The notes under the pieces: generated by a model
Database searches by the model: none
Told to the model about the DNA's origin: nothing
Seen by the model: the letters and a program-made list of their open reading frames with translations, nothing else
Shown here: one piece after another, positions 22,161 through 31,413 of the stretch
Layout of the letters: the number at the start of each line of letters is the position of its first letter
Numbering within the stretch: position 1 is the first letter of the stretch
From: Deltaproteobacteria bacterium
GTDB taxonomy: Bacteria; Desulfobacterota; RBG-13-43-22
NCBI GenBank assembly: GCA_016219225.1
Contig: JACRBX010000160.1
Location: 1-41,504 of the forward strand
Length of the DNA: 41,504 bases
Reading direction: 5' to 3'
Program-made: the position numbers and the translations under genes

Positions 22161-24971
22161 ATGAAAAAAATGGTCGTTAAAGAAAAAAGCAAGTCCACCA
22201 CAACCAGGCCGGCAAAACGCTCCCCATCATCCAAAACGGCCGGCGCAAAGAAATACGTCTATTTCTTCGGGAAAGGTCAGGCCGACGGGACTGCCGATAT
22301 GAACAATCTTCTGGGGGGCAAGGGTGCCAATCTGGCGGAAATGACCAACCTGGGGATACCGGTTCCACCCGGATTTACCATCACCACCGAGGTCTGCACC
22401 TGTTATTATCAAAGCAATCATCATTACCCGAAAGAATTAAAAAAACAGACAGAGACCGCCTTGGCCCGGGTTGAAAAAATCATAGGCCGGAAATTCGGAG
22501 ATCCGAACAATCCCCTTTTGGTTTCCGTCCGTTCCGGAGCCAGGAAATCCATGCCGGGAATGATGGAAACCGTGTTGAATTGCGGATTGACCACCAGGAC
22601 CATCCCAGGCCTGATCAAAAAGACCCAAAACGAACGATTTGTCTATGATGCCTATCGCCGTCTTCTGGTTATGTATTCCGATGTGGTTATGGAAAAGGCT
22701 GCTGGCATTGAGCCTCTGGAAGGAGAAGGGATCCGTCAGAGACTTGACCATATCATGGAACAAATGAAGTCAGAGAAAGGATTCCTTAATGATACGGATC
22801 TGAAAACCGATGATCTCAAAGTGTTGTGTGAAGAATTTAAGAAAACCATCAAAGTTACCATAGGAAAAGAATTTCCCGATGATCCTTACGAACAGCTCTG
22901 GGGTGGAATCGGGGCCGTCTTCCAATCCTGGATGGGCAAGAGGGCTGTCTCCTACCGAAAAATTGAAGGTATCCCGGAAGATTGGGGTACGGCGGTGAAT
23001 GTCCAGGCCATGGTCTTCGGCAACACCGGAGAAAACTCCGCAACCGGTGTGGCCTTTACCCGTAACCCGGCTACGGGGGAGGATAAATTTTTCGGGGAGT
23101 GGATGTCCAATGCCCAGGGGGAAGATGTGGTGGCCGGTATCCGCACCCCCAATCCGGTGAATAAGGCCGGGAAAACCGCCGATACGAGGCATCTCATGTC
23201 ATTGGAAGAGGTGATGCCTGAGTTATACCGGGAATTGTATGAGATCCAGAAGAAACTGGAAAAACATTATACCGATATGCAGGATATCGAGTTCACCATT
23301 GAAGATGGAAAACTCTGGATGCTCCAGACCCGTACCGGTAAACGAAACGGTCAGGCGGCCATCCGGATGGCCGTGGATATGGTCAGTTCTAAAATAATCA
23401 GCAAAGAAACAGCCTTGCTCCGGGTAAACCCCGAACAATTAGATGAACTGCTGCATCCCAGTGTTGATCCGGAAGCGGAAAAAAAGGCCCATGCCCTGGT
23501 TAAAGGACTGCCAGCCGGTCCGGGAGGAGCCAGAGGACGTATTGTTTTTACAGCCGATGATGCCGAAGCCTGGGCCAAACGGGGAGAAAAGGTCATCCTG
23601 GTCCGAAATGAAACCTCTCCGGAAGATGTCCATGGCATGCATGCTGCCCAGGCCATTCTGACCGCCAAGGGGGGGATGACCAGCCATGCGGCCCTGGTTG
23701 CCCGGGGCTGGGGGAAATGCTGTATTGTCGGGGCCAATGCTTTGGACATCGATGTCCATAACAAAAAGGTTACGATTGATTCCAAAGTTCTGCGGGAAGG
23801 GGACTGGATCACCATGGACGGCTCACGTGGCCGGGTCTTTGAAGGACGGTTGAAATTATTACCGGCCGAACCGGCCAACAATTATTGGTATGCGGAATTG
23901 ATGCAATGGGCCGATCAACATCGGAAATTAAAAATACGGACCAATGCCGATCGACCCCGGGATGCGGAAATCGCCAGGGGCTTCGGGGCCGAAGGCATCG
24001 GATTATGTCGAACGGAACACATGTTCTTTGAGGCCGAACGGATCCGAATGGTTCGGGAAATGATCCTGTCCGAAACCCTGGAAGGCCGGAAAAAAGCCCT
24101 GGATAAGTTACTGCCTATGCAACGGGGAGATTTTAAGGCCATCTTTAAGGCTATGGTGGGGCTGCCGGTAACCATTCGCCTCTTAGACCCGCCCTTGCAC
24201 GAATTCCTGCCCAAAACCGATTTGGAACTGGAAGAGCTGGCCTTAGACATGGGAGTACCTTTTGACCAATTGAAGGCTAAAAACAAATCCCTTCATGAAT
24301 TCAATCCCATGTTGGGACATCGGGGGTGCCGGCTGGGCATCACCTATCCGGAAATCTATGAAATGCAGGTCCAGGCCATTATGGAAGCGGCCTGTGATCT
24401 CACCAAACAAATGGTCAGGGTAATCCCCGAAATTATGATTCCTTTAGTCGGACACGTCAACGAATTGGAACTGATGCGTAATCTGACCATCCGGACCGCC
24501 GAGGGGGTCCAGAAAAAAAATGGGGTCAAGGTGGATTACACGGTAGGCACCATGATCGAACTTCCCCGGGCCTGTATTACCTCCGATGAGATTGCCACCC
24601 AGGCCGACTTCTATTCCTTCGGCACCAACGATTTAACCCAAACCGTCTATGGGCTTTCGAGAGACGACTCGGTCCAGTTCCTGCCTTTTTATGAAGAACA
24701 TAACATCCTCAATGCCGACCCCTTCACCACGATTGACATCAAAGGGGTTGGGGCTTTTATGCAACTGGCCGTGGAAAAGGGCCGGAAGGTAAAGAAGAAT
24801 TTAAAAATAGGCATCTGCGGGGAACAAGGGGGGGAGCCCAAATCGATCGAGTTCTGCAACCAGATGAAATTGGATTATGTCAGTTGTTCCCCCTTTCGGG
24901 TGCCGATCGCCCGACTGGCAGCGGCCCATGCGACTATTAAAGAGAGGCTGGAGAAGAGGAAGAAAAAATGA
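22161..24971 (+). CDS. ppdK: Pyruvate, phosphate dikinase
   Basis: PPDK interconverts pyruvate, ATP and phosphate with phosphoenolpyruvate, AMP and pyrophosphate. It can serve glycolysis or gluconeogenesis in anaerobes. The N-terminal ATP-grasp part shows GGKGANLAEMTNLGIPVPPG and the central swivelling domain shows GGMTSHAALVARGWGKCCIV with the phospho-His. The C-terminal TIM barrel has GTNDLTQTVYGLSRDD and CGEQGG. The 936 residues include about 30 extra Lys/Ser/Thr-rich N-terminal residues before YVYFFGKG. AGGAGA stands before the ATG. A strong terminator follows 30 nt after the stop. Confidence 0.96.
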   Translation: MKKMVVKEKSKSTTTRPAKRSPSSKTAGAKKYVYFFGKGQADGTADMNNLLGGKGANLAEMTNLGIPVPPGFTITTEVCTCYYQSNHHYPKELKKQTETALARVEKIIGRKFGDPNNPLLVSVRSGARKSMPGMMETVLNCGLTTRTIPGLIKKTQNERFVYDAYRRLLVMYSDVVMEKAAGIEPLEGEGIRQRLDHIMEQMKSEKGFLNDTDLKTDDLKVLCEEFKKTIKVTIGKEFPDDPYEQLWGGIGAVFQSWMGKRAVSYRKIEGIPEDWGTAVNVQAMVFGNTGENSATGVAFTRNPATGEDKFFGEWMSNAQGEDVVAGIRTPNPVNKAGKTADTRHLMSLEEVMPELYRELYEIQKKLEKHYTDMQDIEFTIEDGKLWMLQTRTGKRNGQAAIRMAVDMVSSKIISKETALLRVNPEQLDELLHPSVDPEAEKKAHALVKGLPAGPGGARGRIVFTADDAEAWAKRGEKVILVRNETSPEDVHGMHAAQAILTAKGGMTSHAALVARGWGKCCIVGANALDIDVHNKKVTIDSKVLREGDWITMDGSRGRVFEGRLKLLPAEPANNYWYAELMQWADQHRKLKIRTNADRPRDAEIARGFGAEGIGLCRTEHMFFEAERIRMVREMILSETLEGRKKALDKLLPMQRGDFKAIFKAMVGLPVTIRLLDPPLHEFLPKTDLELEELALDMGVPFDQLKAKNKSLHEFNPMLGHRGCRLGITYPEIYEMQVQAIMEAACDLTKQMVRVIPEIMIPLVGHVNELELMRNLTIRTAEGVQKKNGVKVDYTVGTMIELPRACITSDEIATQADFYSFGTNDLTQTVYGLSRDDSVQFLPFYEEHNILNADPFTTIDIKGVGAFMQLAVEKGRKVKKNLKIGICGEQGGEPKSIEFCNQMKLDYVSCSPFRVPIARLAAAHATIKERLEKRKKK

Positions 24972-25002
24972 AAAGAAGTGACGGGTGACGGGAAAAAGCG
25001 GC

Positions 25003-25036
25003 AAACCCCGGTACCTCATTGGTAACCGGGGTTTTT
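25003..25036 (+). terminator. Rho-independent terminator of ppdK
   Basis: AAACCCCGGT pairs perfectly with ACCGGGGTTT around a 12-nt loop, and a run of T follows. It is placed just behind ppdK. Confidence 0.88.
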
Positions 25037-25065
25037 CAATAACTGATCACATTAATGGACTAAAT

Positions 25066-25102
25066 CTTCATGACCCATAGGGTCACCGCGAGGCATGAAA
25101 AT
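25066..25102 (+). repeat. Family III hairpin repeat, copy 3
   Basis: CTTCATGACCCATAGGGTCA, followed by CCGCGAGGCATGAAAAT, is nearly identical to the hairpin at 10881-10916. It lies between the convergent genes ppdK and ahcY. Confidence 0.75.
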
Positions 25103-25111
25103 ATTTTTTAG

Positions 25112-25250
25112 GGGCTATGGGCAATAGACGATGGGCATGGTTAAACGGGTTTATGGGTTCTTATTTACCTATAGCCTCGTGCCCATAGTTTGAATTTTTC
25201 TATTTTCGAACTAAAAACGCGTCACGCGTCACGCGTCACCCGTCACTATC
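25112..25250. repeat. Inverted short repeats between ppdK and ahcY
   Basis: CTATGGGCA (25115-25123) pairs with TGCCCATAG (25180-25188). The run CGTCACGCGTCACGCGTCAC near 25220-25240 mirrors GTGACGGGTGACGGG at 24978-24992 on the other side. The result is nested inverted copies of short tandem repeats between convergent genes. They may act as a bidirectional stop for transcription. Confidence 0.6.
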
Positions 25251-25254
25251 TTTT

Positions 25255-26514
<1,260 letters not shown>

Positions 26515-26540
26515 TCAGTCCTTTCTCTGATAAAATAAAG

Positions 26541-26620
26541 GGGTCGGGGATCAGGGGCCAGGGGTCGGCATAAAAATATCCTTTATCCGCCCCCCGATCC
26601 CTGAACCCCGACCCCCGATC
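26541..26620. repeat. G-rich repeats and their inverse between metK and ahcY
   Basis: GGGGTCGGGGATCAGGGGCC (26541 on) and CCCCGATCCCTGAACCCCGA (26590 on) are inverted copies that can form a long hairpin. On the minus strand, TTTATTTT follows it, so it could partly terminate metK transcription before ahcY. Confidence 0.6.
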
Positions 26621-26623
26621 GCT

Positions 26624-27796
26624 TTATTTCTTCAGCCCCCCCCGCTCCCGGAGGATTTCGGCTTTGTCAATTTTTTCCCAGGTAAAACTTTCTTCGTTAC
26701 GTCCGAAATGGCCGTAAGCTGCGGTCTTCTTGTAGATAGGGCGTAATAAATTCAAATACTGGATTACGTCAGCCGGCTTGAAACTGAAGGTCTGCCGAAT
26801 AATCTGGTTAATCTGAAAGTCCGGAATTTTTCCGGTCCCTCGAGTGTCGACGAAAATGGAAAGGGGCTCGGCCTTACCGATAGTATAGGAGACCTGGAGC
26901 CGGCAGACATCGGCCAGACCGGAGGCCACCACATTCTTGGCTACATGTCGGGCCATATAGGAAGAACTGCGGTCCACCTTAGAAGGATCTTTTCCTGAAA
27001 AGGCCCCGCCGCCATGGCTCCCGCGGCCCCCATAAGTGTCGGCGATGATCTTTCGGCCGGTCATTCCGCAATCCCCCATAGGCCCGCCAACCACAAAGCG
27101 GCCGGTCGTGTTGATAAAATACTGGGTCTTATTGGTCAGAAACTTGGCCGGGATGACCTTTTTAACGACCGTTTCAATAATACCTTCCTGTAATTTTTTA
27201 TAGCTCACATCCGGATTGTGTTGGGCGGCTATAACCACGGCAGGTATGGAAACCGGCTTCCCATCTTTATATTCCACCGTCACCTGGGTCTTGCCGTCGG
27301 GCCGGAGGAAATTCAGAATCTTTTTCTTTCGAACCTCGGCCAGCCGTTTGGCCAACCGGTGGGCATACCAGATGGGCATGGGCATAAGGTCTTTGGTCTC
27401 GTTGCAGGCATAACCGAACATCATGCCCTGGTCCCCGGCCCCTTGTTCTTTTTTCTCTCCCAGGGCATTGACCCCCTGGGCGATGTCCGGGGATTGTTTG
27501 TCGATGGTGGTCAGGACGGCACAGGTTTCCCAGTCAAAACCCATGGAAGAATCGTTATAACCGATTTCTTTAATGGTTTGCCGGACGATTTGGGGCATAT
27601 CCACATAACAGGTCGTGGTGATCTCTCCGGCGATCATGGCCAGGCCTGTTGTAACCAGGGTTTCACAGGCTACCCGTCCTTTAGGATCATCCCTCAAGAT
27701 GGCATCCAAGATGGCATCGGAAACCTGATCAGCCACCTTATCGGGATGACCTTCCGTTACCGATTCCGAAGTAAAAAAATAATTCGAGCTGCTCAT
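26624..27796 (-). CDS. metK: S-adenosylmethionine synthetase
   Basis: MetK makes SAM from ATP and methionine. Signature stretches are [18 protein letters not shown] near residues 15-32, [12 protein letters not shown] near 118-130 and [16 protein letters not shown] near 260-275. The 390-residue length is typical. GGAGG lies 8 nt before the ATG, and a good promoter lies about 30-60 nt upstream. With ahcY it covers two steps of the SAM cycle. Confidence 0.97.
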   Translation of the reverse strand: MSSSNYFFTSESVTEGHPDKVADQVSDAILDAILRDDPKGRVACETLVTTGLAMIAGEITTTCYVDMPQIVRQTIKEIGYNDSSMGFDWETCAVLTTIDKQSPDIAQGVNALGEKKEQGAGDQGMMFGYACNETKDLMPMPIWYAHRLAKRLAEVRKKKILNFLRPDGKTQVTVEYKDGKPVSIPAVVIAAQHNPDVSYKKLQEGIIETVVKKVIPAKFLTNKTQYFINTTGRFVVGGPMGDCGMTGRKIIADTYGGRGSHGGGAFSGKDPSKVDRSSSYMARHVAKNVVASGLADVCRLQVSYTIGKAEPLSIFVDTRGTGKIPDFQINQIIRQTFSFKPADVIQYLNLLRPIYKKTAAYGHFGRNEESFTWEKIDKAEILRERGGLKK

Positions 27797-27825
27797 ATAC
27801 AGGCCCTCCTTTGGAAAATTTTTTT

Positions 27826-27853
27826 ATCATAAACCTCCAGACATTTTTGTCAA
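27826..27853 (-). promoter_or_regulatory. Candidate sigma-70 promoter for metK
   Basis: On the minus strand, TTGACA is followed after 16 nt by TATGAT, 30 nt before the metK ATG. No SAM riboswitch fold was recognised in the short leader. Confidence 0.62.
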
Positions 27854-27992
27854 GTGAATAATGTCCAATAGTTAGGACCCATAAATTTTCCTGCCCGTTC
27901 CTTACGTGAATTCATTTGTCCACTGCGCTACGGGAAAGCCGTTTTTCGCATCTTCTTTAAAACCTGGGACAATTCGGAGAAATTATTATTGA

Positions 27993-29636
27993 TTAAAACT
28001 CTTTAAAATCACCTTCCTCCAGAGGGATTATTTGTTCCGGATTTATTTCCCTGGTTTTGCCTGATAGAAGTCCTTTACCATTCCCCTTCCGGTCAGGTCG
28101 CGGTAGGGCCTTTTGTAACCCGGTTCTTATCTGGTGGGCATTGGCCCTCCCGATTATCTTTTCTCTTTTCTGCTCCAGGGAGATGCTGTCATGCCCATTG
28201 GTATGTCCTCCAATAATCGTTACCAGCGCTTCCACAAATTTTTTCATCTGTTCCGCTTGGCCATTCATTTCTTCGGAAGCCGAGGCCGACTCCTCGGCAT
28301 TGGCCGCATTCTGCTGTACCACCCGGTCCATTTCACCGACCGCTTTATTGATCTGCTCGGTCCCCTGGGCCTGCTCATTAGAGGCCGCGGCAATCTCTCC
28401 TACCAGTTCGCTCACCTTTTTGGAGCCACCGGCTACCTTCACAAAGGCCTCGTTGGTCCGGCTCACAATATCCGAACCATTTTTGATCTTCTTGACCGTC
28501 CCTTCAATCAAGTTGGAGGTGTTCTTGGCTGCCTCGGCTGCCCGCATGGCCAGATTCCGAACCTCATCGGCGACCACGGCGAATCCGGCCCCGGCCTCTC
28601 CGGCCCGGGCCGCCTCCACAGCGGCATTGAGGGCCAGCAGGTTGGTTTGAAAAGCGATCTCATCGATGGTCTTGATGATCTTGCCGGTCTCCTCGCTGGC
28701 GGAAGTAATATCCTGCATGGATTGGGTCAACTCTTTCATGGCCTGATTGGCCTCATCCACCACCCTGGTGGTATCCTGCATCAGGGTATTGGCCTGGGTG
28801 GCATTTTCGGCATTCTGCCTGGTCATGGAGGTCATCTCTTCTATGGAAGAAGAGGTCTCTTCCAATCCGGCGGCCTGCTCCGAAGCCCCTTCGGCTAAAG
28901 ATTGACTGGCCGAGGATACCTGAAATGAGGCCGAGGCCACCTGATCGGCCCCTTCCCTGAGACCATCCACCACCTTTTTCAAAGACCTGGAGATGGATAA
29001 GGAGATGGACGTTCCAAAGGCTATAGCCGCTCCCACCCCTCCGAGAATCAGGACAATCAGGATGATTTTGGCTCTGGTAGACGATTTGTCAAAGGCCGCA
29101 TCGGCCTCCTTGGCCACCCGCATGTTCAATTCAATCAGTTCATTCAGACTTTTTTCTACCTCTTTGAAGGCCTCCCGGGCTTTACCGTAGGTCACCATAT
29201 AGGCGCTATTGCGTGAAGCATCATCCCCTTTTTTAGTCAACTCAATAACCTCCTGGTGGACCTTCTTCCAGGTTTCCCATTTGGGGACAAAGTCCTTCCA
29301 TATCCGGGCCTCTTCTTCGGTCTGGGGAAGGGGCTCATAAATCTTCCAGCCTTTATCCGCCTTCTTCCAGGCCTCATCCAACTGGGTCAATTGACGTTTA
29401 ATGATACCAGGATCTTTTTCATAGACCAGGATTCTCTCCATACTACGGATGTCCGTCCGGGCCTGATTCATGATCTCCAAACCGTAAACACTGGGCAGAC
29501 GAACAACGGATACCTCGTCTTGGGCAATCTGGGCCTCTCTCATTCCCCAGAAACCCGTTACCCCAATGACGGCGGCAATAGCAGCCACGATTAAGAAACT
29601 CCCGATTAATTTGACGCTCAATTTCATGTTCTTCAT
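27993..29636 (-). CDS. Methyl-accepting chemotaxis protein
   Basis: The first transmembrane helix is [21 protein letters not shown] four-helix-bundle-type periplasmic sensor region of about 160 residues follows, then a second transmembrane helix ([19 protein letters not shown]). The HAMP segment after it is short and poorly conserved. The cytoplasmic signalling hairpin is intact ([20 protein letters not shown], then [18 protein letters not shown]). The C-terminus lacks a pentapeptide tether for CheR. The ligand is unknown. GGAGGG stands before the ATG. Length is 547 residues. No che genes are nearby. Confidence 0.92.
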   Translation of the reverse strand: MKNMKLSVKLIGSFLIVAAIAAVIGVTGFWGMREAQIAQDEVSVVRLPSVYGLEIMNQARTDIRSMERILVYEKDPGIIKRQLTQLDEAWKKADKGWKIYEPLPQTEEEARIWKDFVPKWETWKKVHQEVIELTKKGDDASRNSAYMVTYGKAREAFKEVEKSLNELIELNMRVAKEADAAFDKSSTRAKIILIVLILGGVGAAIAFGTSISLSISRSLKKVVDGLREGADQVASASFQVSSASQSLAEGASEQAAGLEETSSSIEEMTSMTRQNAENATQANTLMQDTTRVVDEANQAMKELTQSMQDITSASEETGKIIKTIDEIAFQTNLLALNAAVEAARAGEAGAGFAVVADEVRNLAMRAAEAAKNTSNLIEGTVKKIKNGSDIVSRTNEAFVKVAGGSKKVSELVGEIAAASNEQAQGTEQINKAVGEMDRVVQQNAANAEESASASEEMNGQAEQMKKFVEALVTIIGGHTNGHDSISLEQKREKIIGRANAHQIRTGLQKALPRPDRKGNGKGLLSGKTREINPEQIIPLEEGDFKEF

Positions 29637-29991
29637 GGTTTTCCCTCCAAAAATATTCCATCAGTCGATTTTGCTTTTCTTTAGGGAAAGATTACAAAAA
29701 ACATGCCATTAACGATTGTTTATTTTTTATCTGTTAATTCAACAGGATATTAATTTATGACCCGCAACAACCCAGGGTAAGGTCCTGAATTCGTCTAATT
29801 CAACAAGAGAAAGTCTTATGGGATGTGAGAAAGTCTTATGAGACAAGACAGGGGAAGGTATCTATTGCAGTGGCGGGCTTTATGCCCGCCCGATAACCGG
29901 GAGGGGATAAACCCTCCCCTACGACTTTTGAAGTGATGTCTGGATACTGGATCAAGTATCTTCCGGCCAGAGAGCGTGAAGGCAAAAGAAG
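29637..29991. other. Intergenic region upstream of the chemoreceptor gene
   Basis: No gene is seen. It holds the leader of the chemoreceptor gene, two GAGAAAGTCTTATG copies (near 29805-29840) and the double hairpin at 29872-29920. Weak sigma-28- and sigma-54-like strings were examined and not accepted. Confidence 0.65.
29872..29920. repeat. Double hairpin repeat (GGCGGGC/GCCCGCC and GGGAGGGG/CCCTCCCC)
   Basis: Two adjacent short hairpins, GGCGGGCTTTATGCCCGCC and GGGAGGGGATAAACCCTCCC, lie between the stops and starts of signalling genes. They have the look of a REP-type dispersed palindrome. It could serve as a terminator-like structure for the upstream minus-strand regulator gene. Confidence 0.65.
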
Positions 29992-31413
29992 TCAGGCCTT
30001 GAAAGACAGGCCGTATTTCTTAACCAAGCCATATAAACGGGCCCGGGAAAGACCGCAGATCGGGCAGGCCTTGGTGATATCCCCTCCGGTGGTAGAAAGC
30101 AGCTCCTGCAAGTATTGTTTTTCCGCCCGGTTAACGGCTTCCTCCCGAACGGTTTGGAGTGGCGGCAGGATCGTGGAATGAGAATTTTTTCCCTTAGGAA
30201 TTTCTCCTTCTAATGTTGTCTTGTCTTTCACCGCCGATTGCAGGATCCGGATACGAAAACTATCCGGCAGGTGCTTGGGATAAAGGATCGGATCACGATG
30301 GGCGGCCGTAAAAGCCCCTTCCAGGGCATGAAATAATTCCCGGACATTTCCCGGCCAGTCATGAAAGGCCAAAGACTCAAAAAAATCAGCCGAAAAACCC
30401 TTTATCTCCGTCCCATATCGACGGCAAAGATCGGTGATATAATACATGGTCAGCTCCGGAATATCTTTAGAGCGGTCCTTCAGGGGAGGCAGTTCAAGGG
30501 TAAAGGACTGGAGGCGAAAAAGGAGATCCTTCCGGAAAAAATCCTTTTCGATCATCTTAGTTAAATCCCGGTTGGTCGCCGCCACCAATCGAAAATCGCT
30601 TTGGATTTCTTTTTCACTGCGTAAAGGTCGAAAACGGTGATCCTGCAATACCCGGAGAAAGACCTTTTGCATGGAAAGGGGTAATTCACCGACCTCATCC
30701 AGAAAGAGCGTTCCGCCATCGGCCTGTCTGACCAAACCATCGAAGGCTTTATCGGCCCCGGTAAAGGCCCCTTTTTCATAACCGAAAAGGGTGCTTTCCA
30801 CCAGGTTTTCCGGAATGGCGGCGCAGTCGACGACCACAAAATTCTTGGCTGCCCGGGGGCTGTTATTATGGATTGCCCAGGCGAAGAGCTCTTTGCCGGT
30901 ACCGGTTTCCCCGGTTATGAGTACATTAATGTCACTGCCGGCCACCTGGGCCACCTGATCCAGGCAATTCAAGATCGGCGGACTATTACCGATAATGCCT
31001 TGCCGCTTTAAAGCCCTGATGGGTTTGGGGGCTTGCTTGGCCTCCCGGTATTCCAGTGCCCGAATAAAGGTCAAAGTCATTCCATCAAGGGTCGATGGTT
31101 TTTGAATATAATCCCAGGCCCCGTTCTTAATGGCCAAGGCCGCCCCGGAGACATCCCCCGAGCCGGTGATAATAATCACCTCGGGAAAAGATTTACTGGA
31201 GCGCAAGGCCGGCAAGGCCTCAAGGCCGTTGCCATCCGGTAAAAAAACATCGAGAAATATGATATCATAGTCTGAAGAAGCGGCGGCCTTAAGCCCGTCC
31301 GTAAGGGAAAAGGCGCAGTGCGCATCATGGCCTATTTTTCTGACCATATCGGCCAATACCTGGCACATCATTTGATCATCGTCAATAATCAGAACCTTAG
31401 CCATCTCTCCCAT
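29992..31413 (-). CDS. Sigma-54-dependent response regulator (NtrC type)
   Basis: The order is receiver (phospho-Asp at residue 55 in FLDVFLPDG), AAA+ ATPase and a Fis-type helix-turn-helix (CGLSRARLYGLVKKYGL). The ATPase has Walker A GETGTGKE (168-175), an intact GAFTGA loop (215-220) and Walker B LFLDE (236-240). It can therefore be expected to activate sigma-54 promoters when phosphorylated. The 473-residue product starts 17 nt inside the end of the hybrid kinase gene, which is probably its partner. A second ATG three codons on is also possible. AAGGG lies before the first ATG. Confidence 0.92.
   Translation of the reverse strand: MGEMAKVLIIDDDQMMCQVLADMVRKIGHDAHCAFSLTDGLKAAASSDYDIIFLDVFLPDGNGLEALPALRSSKSFPEVIIITGSGDVSGAALAIKNGAWDYIQKPSTLDGMTLTFIRALEYREAKQAPKPIRALKRQGIIGNSPPILNCLDQVAQVAGSDINVLITGETGTGKELFAWAIHNNSPRAAKNFVVVDCAAIPENLVESTLFGYEKGAFTGADKAFDGLVRQADGGTLFLDEVGELPLSMQKVFLRVLQDHRFRPLRSEKEIQSDFRLVAATNRDLTKMIEKDFFRKDLLFRLQSFTLELPPLKDRSKDIPELTMYYITDLCRRYGTEIKGFSADFFESLAFHDWPGNVRELFHALEGAFTAAHRDPILYPKHLPDSFRIRILQSAVKDKTTLEGEIPKGKNSHSTILPPLQTVREEAVNRAEKQYLQELLSTTGGDITKACPICGLSRARLYGLVKKYGLSFKA

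Noticed and set aside
29670-29710. Sigma-28-like (TAAAGAAA...CTGATGG) and sigma-54-like (GGCATGTTTTTTGTAA) strings upstream of the chemoreceptor
   Set aside because: The -10 or -12 elements match poorly (GT in place of GC for sigma-54; about half of the sigma-28 box).
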